Below are positions 1 to 4,946 of a stretch of 5,222 bases of DNA, piece after piece (position 1 is the stretch's first letter; every line of letters starts with the position of its first letter). The stretch spans positions 1-5,222 of the forward strand of contig NZ_JAIVFR010000539.1 in assembly GCF_020829685.1 (NCBI RefSeq), given 5' to 3'. Source of the stretch: Nostoc sp. CHAB 5715. Lineage in GTDB: Bacteria; Cyanobacteriota; Cyanobacteriia; Cyanobacteriales; Nostocaceae. The notes under the pieces are model-generated. The model did no database searches. It was not told where the DNA came from and saw only the letters and a program-made list of their open reading frames with translations. The translations under genes were made by a program, and so were the position numbers.

Positions 1-50
1 ACCTCTGGGCGAATCCGCCAAACTAACAGAAGGTCGCTACATATATACAG

Positions 51-83
51 ATAGAAAGCCAAGGGGTGAGCTTGGCTTTCTAT
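51..83 (-). terminator. Perfect 13-bp hairpin after the J-domain gene, likely (possibly bidirectional) terminator
   Basis: ATAGAAAGCCAAG (51-63) is followed by a 7-base spacer and its exact reverse complement (71-83). The hairpin starts 9 bases past the stop codon of the minus-strand J-domain gene, where an operon terminator is expected. Read on the minus strand the stem is followed by CTGTATATAT, only a weak U-tract. Read on the plus strand it is followed by ACTTTTGTATT. It could therefore work in both directions, or act mainly as a 3' RNA-stability element. The pairing is seen directly; the termination role is inferred. Confidence 0.65.
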
Positions 84-92
84 ACTTTTGTA

Positions 93-596
93 TTAAGTGG
101 TAGTTGGCATTTTCTCTTCTGCTGCTGTTTGATACCCTTGATACCCGTACTTCTTCGCCAACTCGCCCAGGCTGCCCTTGGATTTCTTTGACTTCTTCCA
201 GCCCAAAGGCTTATAATACCAGACTTTCCTTTCACTGTGCCACTGCAAGCCTGCCGCTTTCAAGGCTTCCCGGTTTGGCTTGGTATCGCCCGATACCCAT
301 ATCCAATAGCCAATCAGGGCTATTTCTAAAGAACGCAATTTTAGCAGCTCCAGCAGTTTTTCCATCAATTCAGTTTCCACATCTCCCTTGTAGGTGTAGG
401 TTTTCTGCTCACCGTCTGGGGTCGTGTGGCTAGCTTGTCCTTCGCATCGCTTCAGGGCTTCATGGTACTGGCGGTTAATCTCTTTCATGATGTCTTCATC
501 ACCGCCCCGGTCGGGATGATTTTCAAGGGCTAGGTTTCGGTACAGGGTTTTGATTGCCTCAACGGTGTTCGCTTGTGCAAAGTATTGAGTGGTCAT
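93..596 (-). CDS. Small J-domain (DnaJ-like) protein with Trp-rich C-terminal module
   Basis: The 167-residue protein begins with a compact J domain (about residues 3-50) holding the invariant HPD motif at 27-29 in the context NHPDRGGDED, the loop that stimulates Hsp70 (DnaK) ATP hydrolysis. There is no Gly/Phe region, zinc finger or client-binding CTD, so it is a class III-type J protein, not DnaJ itself. After a charged linker and helix (72-90), residues 91-131 form a Trp/Tyr-rich module (IGYWIWVSGDTKP, then WHSERKVWYYKP). I recognise this module as recurring behind J domains in small plasmid- and phage-borne proteins; its function is unknown to me. A basic stretch (KKSKKSK, 134-140) follows. 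The start at 596 is supported by GAGGAG eight bases upstream. It is the last gene of the minus-strand run, separated from the preceding gene by a 203-bp structured spacer. It probably directs host Hsp70 to a transfer or replication complex; that role is inferred. Confidence 0.88.
   Translation of the reverse strand: MTTQYFAQANTVEAIKTLYRNLALENHPDRGGDEDIMKEINRQYHEALKRCEGQASHTTPDGEQKTYTYKGDVETELMEKLLELLKLRSLEIALIGYWIWVSGDTKPNREALKAAGLQWHSERKVWYYKPLGWKKSKKSKGSLGELAKKYGYQGYQTAAEEKMPTTT
129..146 (-). repeat. In-frame 9-bp tandem duplication inside the J-domain gene
   Basis: TTGATACCC occurs twice back to back on the plus strand (129-137 and 138-146). In the protein it encodes GYQ-GYQ (residues 151-156) in the polar C-terminal tail. 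Because the unit is a multiple of three, gain or loss would leave the frame intact. Confidence 0.75.
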
Positions 597-604
597 TCAT
601 TTTA

Positions 605-610
605 CTCCTC
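605..610 (-). promoter_or_regulatory. Strong Shine-Dalgarno site of the J-domain gene
   Basis: The minus strand reads GAGGAG followed by TAAAATGA and then the ATG at 596, an 8-base spacing. This fixes the start at 596 rather than the out-of-frame ATG at 600, which lies within the spacer. It is the strongest ribosome site in the window and sits only two bases from a perfect 9-bp hairpin (613-635). Confidence 0.75.
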
Positions 611-612
611 TA

Positions 613-635
613 AGGTTCAGGTCGTTCCTGAACCT
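613..635 (-). repeat. Perfect 9-bp hairpin abutting the J-domain gene ribosome site
   Basis: AGGTTCAGG (613-621), a 5-base loop, then the exact complement CCTGAACCT (627-635). In the minus-strand mRNA it would end two bases before GAGGAG. It could be an operator dyad, a transcript-processing site or a stabilising 5' hairpin. No protein family is recognisable from the motif. Confidence 0.6.
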
Positions 636-638
636 CTG

Positions 639-776
639 CCCCTCTGGCGAAGAGTGGGGGTAGCAAGGGCAAGCCCTGAAAAAGCCGAGGGGTATCACCC
701 AGCCTGCACGGAGCGGAGAAAAACGGAGCGTAGGAAGGTTGGGGAGACGGCTTTTTCACCGCAGGCTTGGGGCTTG
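639..776 (-). other. Structured G+C-rich spacer with nested and crossing inverted repeats
   Basis: This non-coding stretch between the 104-residue membrane protein gene and the J-domain gene holds several exact complementary pairs. TGAAAAAGCCG (677-687) matches CGGCTTTTTCA (748-758), 11 bp. Directly outside it, CAAGCCC (670-676) matches GGGCTTG (770-776). AGCCTGC (701-707), inside the loop, matches GCAGGCT (761-767), outside it, which is a crossing arrangement. GGGT (690-693) can pair with ACCC (697-700). CCCCTCT and AGAGTGGGG (639-659) form a further bulged hairpin. ACGGAGCG is directly repeated at 708-715 and 723-730. It may be a structured RNA, an intercistronic repeat element or a cis site for DNA transfer. 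Open frames across it on both strands are low-complexity and lack ribosome sites, so I call no gene here. Confidence 0.5.
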
Positions 777-784
777 ACCGCACG

Positions 785-800
785 AGGGGCAACCGCCCCT
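785..800 (-). repeat. Short G+C hairpin at the 3' end of the 104-residue protein gene
   Basis: AGGGGC (785-790), loop AACC, then GCCCCT (795-800), a perfect 6-bp stem that includes the first base of the stop codon position. It lacks an adjoining T-run on the minus strand, so it is a weak terminator candidate and more likely a 3' stabiliser or pause site ahead of the structured spacer. Confidence 0.45.
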
Positions 801-1114
801 TAGTTCTTTGGCTGGCATTCCAAGCGTAATCTGGTACGGTCGCCCTCGTCTGGGTCGTCCGTAATCAAGTCAACAAATTTATCCCATTGTTGGGAGGCGA
901 ATTGAGATACCTTTGCTACATAAGGGTTTTGCTTTTTAGCCTTAACCGATAGAGGCACATCTTGAGGAAAAGCGATGTAATAGCTGCGACATAGAATCAG
1001 GGGTTTACCGCCAACAATCAGAAAAGCATACAAGCAGGCAACAACAGCGATAAATACCCATGCCTCATCAATTTTAAGGTTAGAATCTTTTATCAATTCT
1101 CTTAATTCCCTCAT
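800..1114 (-). CDS. Small single-pass membrane protein, function unknown
   Basis: I do not recognise this 104-residue protein. It has a short charged N-terminus (residues 1-17), one clear membrane segment (about 18-36, EAWVFIAVVACLYAFLIVGG) and a polar C-terminal domain of about 68 residues with cysteines at 42 and 100 and an acidic patch DDPDEGD (86-92). With no signal-peptidase site evident, the first segment probably stays as an anchor. The gene starts 8 bases after the coiled-coil gene; the stop codon of that gene forms part of TAGGA, which serves as the ribosome site 6 bases before the ATG. Translation of the two is therefore probably coupled, suggesting that the products act together at the membrane. 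A role in conjugation, for example as a small accessory subunit, is inferred only from position. Confidence 0.7.
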   Translation of the reverse strand: MRELRELIKDSNLKIDEAWVFIAVVACLYAFLIVGGKPLILCRSYYIAFPQDVPLSVKAKKQNPYVAKVSQFASQQWDKFVDLITDDPDEGDRTRLRLECQPKN

Positions 1115-1120
1115 CGTGGT

Positions 1121-1125
1121 TCCTA
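1121..1125 (-). promoter_or_regulatory. Ribosome site overlapping a stop codon (translational coupling)
   Basis: On the minus strand the stop codon TAG of the coiled-coil gene runs into GA to give TAGGA, then ACCACG and the ATG of the 104-residue protein. Ribosomes finishing the first gene are placed on the start of the second. Confidence 0.6.
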
Positions 1126-1848
1126 CTTGTGAAACTGCTTACATTGAGAGTTAAATTTAGCAACGCTGCCTTGCGTGCATTCCAGACGGGTTGTTTTTTG
1201 CAGGAGCCAACCTAGCTGCTGGCTGGTGCGCTGCTGTTGTTGCCAAAGCATATATAATCCGCCCATGTTCAGCACCAACAGTCCCACCATGCCCCATTTA
1301 ATGAGGGTGATGGTTTTGCTGGTGCTGGCTAGTCCGGTCAAGGTATTGCTCGTACTCTCGACGGACGTTAGGACAGGAGAAATCTTCGCCATAAGCTCGT
1401 TGAGATTCTGGCTGAGATTCTTTTGCAAGCCCTCTAACTTCTTCTGCAAGTTTCGGCTGTCCTTGGTTGAGGTCTGCGGTTGCTTGTTTCGTTCGTTGAG
1501 ATGCTGCGTTAATACGGTCAATGTATCCGTGAGCTTTTTCGAGACTTCCGCTAAGTCTGCTGCTGCCTCGGCTTGATTGGCGATCGCCGCTAATGCCTGA
1601 AGGTTTGTTGCTGTCCATGCTTGTAAATCGGTAGAGAACTGGTCAAAGGTGCCGCGCCACTCTGCGGGCGCGTCCTGCATCAAAATTTGTAATTGTCCAA
1701 TCGCCAGACAGATAAGAAATAATGGGTCGTCCCGGTCGGTCATGCCGAGCCTAAGCACCAGGTCTAACGCCCTCGCTCGTTGGTCGGGTGACAGGTCACG
1801 TAAGGCGCGGTCTAGCAGGTCGCTATCCTTGCCATTGGTGGCACTCAT
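1123..1848 (-). CDS. Coiled-coil protein with C-terminal membrane anchor, unknown function (possibly DUF6753-like)
   Basis: The 241-residue protein has three visible parts. Residues 1-60 are a helical N-terminal region (LSPDQRARALDLVLRLGM, then DDPLFLICLAIGQLQIL). Residues about 80-180 are Ala/Leu/Gln/Ser/Thr-rich heptad-like sequence typical of a long coiled coil. One membrane segment lies at about 184-202 (KWGMVGLLVLNMGGLYMLW). A 38-residue tail follows, with cysteines at 224 and 236 that could form a disulfide if periplasmic. The DPLF..LAIGQLQ.L stretch reminds me of the cyanobacterial DUF6753 family, but I cannot confirm this by search. The start codon overlaps the stop of the ParA-like gene (ATGA), so the two are probably made in step and may form a complex in which this protein tethers the ATPase to the membrane. 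No Shine-Dalgarno site precedes it, consistent with coupling. It could instead be a structural transfer-channel accessory. Confidence 0.8.
   Translation of the reverse strand: MSATNGKDSDLLDRALRDLSPDQRARALDLVLRLGMTDRDDPLFLICLAIGQLQILMQDAPAEWRGTFDQFSTDLQAWTATNLQALAAIANQAEAAADLAEVSKKLTDTLTVLTQHLNERNKQPQTSTKDSRNLQKKLEGLQKNLSQNLNELMAKISPVLTSVESTSNTLTGLASTSKTITLIKWGMVGLLVLNMGGLYMLWQQQQRTSQQLGWLLQKTTRLECTQGSVAKFNSQCKQFHK
1579..1588. repeat. HIP1 palindrome GGCGATCGCC
   Basis: The decamer contains the octamer GCGATCGC, the highly iterated palindrome typical of many cyanobacterial genomes. I found one perfect copy in the window, inside the coiled-coil gene. It supports a cyanobacterial host; the low count would fit an accessory element or a lineage with modest HIP1 density. 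Confidence 0.75.
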
Positions 1849-2567
1849 GACTGTTGCGCTGATGCAAACACGCCAGCGGTATCAAATTGGGCATAAGCCT
1901 CGCGGAGGAACTTGCGGATACGGCTTTTTTCTATCAAATCGAAGTTATTCGTATTTGGAGTAATGGCTTCGCCAAAAGTGAGGGATTGAGCATCAAGCCG
2001 ATTCTTGGCGATTGACCCCGTTAATTTGGGAAAATCAAGCGTCACCGCTTCATATTTCTCAATAAGTTTTTGTAAGGTTTTATCGGTGTTCAGGGCTTCA
2101 AAATCATCGGCTCTGCCATAATTTTTGCAGATAACGTACTTCACTTTGTCTTGAAAATATTCGAGCGTTTTTTTTAAAATTTGTAAACTGTCATAACCAC
2201 CGTCGGTGATATGCCAAAGCTGAAATTTCACGCCTGCTTCCTGACTGATTTCAAACAAATCGTTTTGTTCATACCAATTTTTTAAAGGGATAAACACTTG
2301 GGCTGGTAAGTTAATCAAGGTGCGCTGGTTAATTGCTGTATTAAAGATGGCATTAGCGGAATCTTCCAGGCGTTCTGCTTCACTGAAGACCGCTAACTGA
2401 AAGCTGGCAACCTTACTGTAGCAACGATAGCAATCTGCATTGCTCCGGTCAGTGTCGAAACAGCTAAATACTAAACGCTTATCTAAATGATATTGAATGG
2501 CTGTTTTACAGACCATCGATTTACCGCATCCGCCTTTATCCCCACCAAACAAAATTGCTTCTGCCAT
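1845..2567 (-). CDS. ParA/MobD-like P-loop ATPase
   Basis: The 240-residue protein opens directly with a deviant Walker A motif, GGDKGGCGKS (residues 8-17). It has the signature lysine at 11 and the phosphate-binding lysine at 16, as in the ParA/MinD/VirC1 ATPases. FDTDRSNAD (37-45) matches the switch-I/A' strand with Asp38 and Asp40. LINLPAQ (85-91) occupies the switch-II/Walker B place, with Asn where Asp is usual. VICKNYGRADDF (145-156) resembles the nucleotide-base-recognition strand. There is no helix-turn-helix N-terminus, so it is the short ParA type without site-specific DNA binding. Proteins of this kind on cyanobacterial plasmids are often labelled MobD-like. Divergent orientation from the VirD4-type gene and a 4-bp overlap with a membrane coiled-coil gene favour a role in conjugation, like VirC1, over plasmid partition; no ParB is visible. 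The gene is more A+T-rich than the VirD4 gene. Confidence 0.85.
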   Translation of the reverse strand: MAEAILFGGDKGGCGKSMVCKTAIQYHLDKRLVFSCFDTDRSNADCYRCYSKVASFQLAVFSEAERLEDSANAIFNTAINQRTLINLPAQVFIPLKNWYEQNDLFEISQEAGVKFQLWHITDGGYDSLQILKKTLEYFQDKVKYVICKNYGRADDFEALNTDKTLQKLIEKYEAVTLDFPKLTGSIAKNRLDAQSLTFGEAITPNTNNFDLIEKSRIRKFLREAYAQFDTAGVFASAQQS

Positions 2568-2573
2568 TATGTT

Positions 2574-2595
2574 AAGTTATCCCCTTGGATAATTT
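2574..2595. promoter_or_regulatory. Dyad between the divergent operons, candidate operator
   Basis: AAGTTATCC (2574-2582), a 4-base centre CCTT, then GGATAATTT (2587-2595). The inner 6 bp are perfect (TTATCC/GGATAA) and 8 of 9 positions match overall. It starts 7 bases upstream of the ParA-like start codon, where a bound repressor would block that gene and possibly affect the divergent one. In RNA it could also hide the weak AAGGGG ribosome site of the ParA-like gene, which lies inside it. Neither the binding protein nor the function is known from sequence. Confidence 0.45.
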
Positions 2596-2622
2596 GTAAA
2601 GGGTCATTTTCTGTTATTTAAC
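2594..2622 (+). promoter_or_regulatory. Possible weak promoter of the coupling-protein gene
   Basis: TTGTAA (2594-2599) and TTTAAC (2617-2622) are 17 bases apart, each matching 4 of 6 positions of the sigma70 -35 and -10 consensus. Transcription would begin near 2629, leaving a short leader before the ATG at 2656. The spacer is strongly A+T-rich, so chance matches are expected and this is only a candidate. Confidence 0.25.
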
Positions 2623-2655
2623 TATTTGACAGGTTTTTAATTATTATTTCTTAAA

Positions 2656-4647
2656 ATGAGTCTTGTACCGTATCAAATGCGGCGGAAGTTACAACGCCAT
2701 GCTTCCAGCAATACGGCACTGCTTATCCCCGTTGTCGGCGGATGGTTTATTTTATCCTTCATGGTGACAAGTTTCGGGGGCTTTGCAGAAGGGGTTTTCC
2801 TGCTTCCTGTGCTGGCAGGATTGCATTACTTCTGGGGGCGGCAGGTACTTGGATATATCTTCGGATATGTTCGCAATAAAGCTGTCGATCTGGATACTTT
2901 CTTTAGCCTCCATGAGGAGTTCTGGAAAAAGTATATTGGTGGTCTGGCTATCTCCGTATTTCTGTTTATGGCTGGGGGATGGGTGGGGACGCTTCTGTCC
3001 CTGATTGGGGCATGGAAAGCTAGGAAAGATTTGATGATTCCTTTGGCAGTGGAATTTGAAGGGGGGACGCGCCCTGTGCCCCATTGGTGGCTGAAAGAGG
3101 AATATGATGACTTGCGTCCTGCGAATGATGCGGGGGTTTTTTTTGGCGGGTTATGGCTTCCTACCACTGAGGTCAATACGCATTTTCTGCTGGCAGGGAC
3201 AAACGGCAGCGGCAAAACCAATCTGCTCCGCCTATATATGCAGTCCACCTTGCCGCGCTGTGGCACACAGGACAGGGCTTTAGTCTATGATGCCAAATCT
3301 GAATTTATACCCCTCCTGGCAGGGATGGGGGTTCGGGATTCCCTGATTAAAGTCCTGAATCCGTTTGATGCGCGGGGCTATGCCTGGGACATGGCGGAAG
3401 ACCTGACCAGGGGGCGGGATGCCGTTGCCCTTGCCAGTATCCTCTTGCCAGAGAAAGCCAATAGCGGCGGTAACAATGAGTTTTTTGACAAAGCGGCGCG
3501 GCGTATCCTGTCTGGGGTGACACGCCTGTTTATGCGCTATGCGCCGGGGCTGTGGACATTACGGGATGTGGTGCTGGCTGCTCAATCTTTTGAACTGGTC
3601 ACAGCATTATTGACCCAGGATAAGCAGCTACGGCGCAACCTGTCTGTTTTGGGGGCGGGTGATACCGTTGGTAACGTCATGGCAAGCGTTGGCGCGGTAA
3701 TTGGTGATGAGTTGGAGACGATCGCGGCGCACCTGGATTTTCATCAGCAGGAGGGGCGAAGATTCACCTTAAAAGAGTGGTTTGACCAAAATTATATTCT
3801 GATGCTGGGCTGTGATAGGGAAAGTGAAGCAACCCTTCGCCCCTACAACCAACTAATTTTTACCCGGATGGCGCAAATGCTGGCTAGTCCGTCCAACACA
3901 GGGGGTAATACGTTTATCATCCTTGATGAGTTACCGAGCCTGGGCAAGCTGGACAAGATTGAAGAGGTTGCCCGCATTGGGCGCAGTTACGGCGGTAGCC
4001 TGTGTATTGCCTTCCAAGCCTACACTGACCTTGAACATATCTATGGGGAGAAGATAGCCAACAGTCTCATCGGACAATGCGACAAAGCGGCGTATCTCCG
4101 CGCCCGTGACCGGAAAACAGCGGATTGGGCGAGTAACCAGATTGGACACATGAAAAAAACCTGGCGGTCGGAAACCGTCGGAACAGGAACAAGTCAAGGG
4201 CGGTTGATGCCGCTATCCGGCACGGTCAGCCAAAACCAGTCTTTCAGTGAGCAACGGGAAAGTGATCCTGTGGTCAGGCCGGAAGATGTGATGAACATCC
4301 CTAAACCTGACAAACGGGCGGGAACAGGGGTTAAAGGCTTCTTCCGGTGTGACCAGTATGTTTTTGACCATGAAGTTAGCTCTGCCTACTTATCCCACAA
4401 TATGCAGCAGGCGGCATCATCAGTCGATGGCTATCTACCCGTGTATGAAGGCATCGAAGATTGTCGTTTGTGGGATGAAGAGGACATCGAACGGTTGGGA
4501 ATTGGTGGGTTTATGGCAGTGTTTGAAGAAAAGGATATGAAAGCCCTGCCGATTGAGGATTGGGTACGGCTCAACAATCGTGATGTCGGGCTGCCTGATA
4601 TGGATTTACCCTCTGAAAATGAGGGTTCTACGCAAGGCGAAATCTGA
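2656..4647 (+). CDS. VirD4/TraD-type type IV coupling protein (conjugative DNA-transfer ATPase)
   Basis: The 663-residue protein is a membrane-anchored hexameric-type ATPase that links the relaxase-bound DNA to a type IV secretion channel. The N-terminus carries hydrophobic segments at about 22-40, 43-60 and 94-118. Walker A is GTNGSGKT (181-188). Walker B is TFIILDE (419-425), followed by the family-typical LPSLGKLDKIEEVARIGRSYGG. A sensor-like IAFQ lies at 451-454. The C-terminal RPEDVMNIPKP (541-551) matches the segment that closes the ATPase domain in TraD/TraG/VirD4 proteins, and an acidic C-terminal tail ends at 663. Length and motif order are normal and complete. There is no ribosome site before the ATG at 2656; Met8 (2677) is an alternative start. 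It is divergent from the ParA-like gene and ends in a terminator hairpin. No relaxase or channel genes are visible, so the wider system lies outside the window or is missing. Confidence 0.93.
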   Translation: MSLVPYQMRRKLQRHASSNTALLIPVVGGWFILSFMVTSFGGFAEGVFLLPVLAGLHYFWGRQVLGYIFGYVRNKAVDLDTFFSLHEEFWKKYIGGLAISVFLFMAGGWVGTLLSLIGAWKARKDLMIPLAVEFEGGTRPVPHWWLKEEYDDLRPANDAGVFFGGLWLPTTEVNTHFLLAGTNGSGKTNLLRLYMQSTLPRCGTQDRALVYDAKSEFIPLLAGMGVRDSLIKVLNPFDARGYAWDMAEDLTRGRDAVALASILLPEKANSGGNNEFFDKAARRILSGVTRLFMRYAPGLWTLRDVVLAAQSFELVTALLTQDKQLRRNLSVLGAGDTVGNVMASVGAVIGDELETIAAHLDFHQQEGRRFTLKEWFDQNYILMLGCDRESEATLRPYNQLIFTRMAQMLASPSNTGGNTFIILDELPSLGKLDKIEEVARIGRSYGGSLCIAFQAYTDLEHIYGEKIANSLIGQCDKAAYLRARDRKTADWASNQIGHMKKTWRSETVGTGTSQGRLMPLSGTVSQNQSFSEQRESDPVVRPEDVMNIPKPDKRAGTGVKGFFRCDQYVFDHEVSSAYLSHNMQQAASSVDGYLPVYEGIEDCRLWDEEDIERLGIGGFMAVFEEKDMKALPIEDWVRLNNRDVGLPDMDLPSENEGSTQGEI

Positions 4648-4667
4648 CGCTTTCGCGCTTCATTTTT
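4634..4667 (+). terminator. Rho-independent-type terminator overlapping the end of the coupling-protein gene
   Basis: AAGGCGAAA (4634-4642) pairs with TTTCGC-G-CTT (4651-4660), nine pairs with one bulged G and an 8-base loop, followed by CATTTTT. The stop codon TGA (4645-4647) lies inside the loop, so the upstream arm is coding. It probably ends most transcription before the two small membrane genes, which would then need readthrough or their own promoter. Confidence 0.65.
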
Positions 4668-4690
4668 AAAGTCTTTATTGGTAAAAAACC

Positions 4691-4921
4691 ATGCAAGTTG
4701 CAGGAATTATTGTCAATCTCTTCCTTCCTGGGGTAGGAACCCTTATCGTTGGTAAAATTGGTCAAGGTATCGCGCAAATTATTCTTATAATCCTTGCGAT
4801 TATTCTTAACCTGACCGTTGTACTCGCCATTATCGGCGTTCCCCTGGCAATAGGGGTATGGGTATGGGGCATCGTAAGCGCAGCAACCCCCAAAATTGAA
4901 AAGCAACGCTATCGGGAATAA
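4691..4921 (+). CDS. Small hydrophobic membrane protein resembling TM2-type two-helix proteins
   Basis: The 76-residue protein is almost entirely hydrophobic. NLFLPGVGTLIVGKIGQGIAQIIL (residues 9-32) resembles the opening of small TM2-like membrane proteins (LPG-G-hairpin, then a glycine-containing helix). A second hydrophobic block (34-63) ends in VWVWGIVSAA, and a short charged tail KIEKQRYRE closes the protein, probably in the cytoplasm. No catalytic residues are visible. The start has no clear ribosome site, only an A-rich leader. It lies 43 bases after the coupling-protein gene, beyond the terminator, and 25 bases before the next small membrane gene, so those two may be co-transcribed. 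The role is unknown; entry exclusion or a pore accessory would be guesses from position. Confidence 0.65.
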   Translation: MQVAGIIVNLFLPGVGTLIVGKIGQGIAQIILIILAIILNLTVVLAIIGVPLAIGVWVWGIVSAATPKIEKQRYRE

Positions 4922-4937
4922 CTTTGTCATTATCAAC

Positions 4938-4941
4938 AGGA
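4938..4941 (+). promoter_or_regulatory. Ribosome site deciding the start of the last gene
   Basis: AGGA stands 5 bases before the ATG at 4947. The alternative in-frame ATG at 4896 lies inside the preceding gene and adds 17 polar residues before the membrane segment, so 4947 is preferred. Confidence 0.6.
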
Positions 4942-4946
4942 AAACT

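Noticed and set aside
104..433. Plus-strand frame opposite the J-domain gene
   Set aside because: The minus-strand product has an intact J domain and strong ribosome site; this is its antisense shadow.
573..803. Open frames on both strands across the structured spacer (plus 573-803; minus 610-792)
   Set aside because: Translations are low-complexity and rich in Arg/Pro/Gly, there are no ribosome sites, and the stop-free length follows from high G+C and inverted repeats.
1175..1963. Plus-strand open frames (1175-1576, 1649-1963) and a second minus frame (1298-1618) over the coiled-coil gene
   Set aside because: They are antisense or shifted shadows of the 241-residue gene, which has the better composition, operon spacing and stop/start overlap. 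The translations look like no protein family.
1845..2567. Plasmid-partition ParA call for the P-loop ATPase
   Set aside because: No ParB-like gene or centromere-like repeat array lies beside it; its neighbours are membrane genes and a VirD4-type protein, so the broader ParA/MobD-like label is safer.
3719..3728. ACGATCGCGG as a second HIP1 copy
   Set aside because: It contains CGATCG but not the GCGATCGC octamer.
2752..4197. Minus-strand frames within the coupling-protein gene (2752-3084, 2826-3266, 3931-4197) and short plus frames (2783-3004, 4349-4540)
   Set aside because: All lie inside a clearly functional VirD4-type gene and have no independent support.
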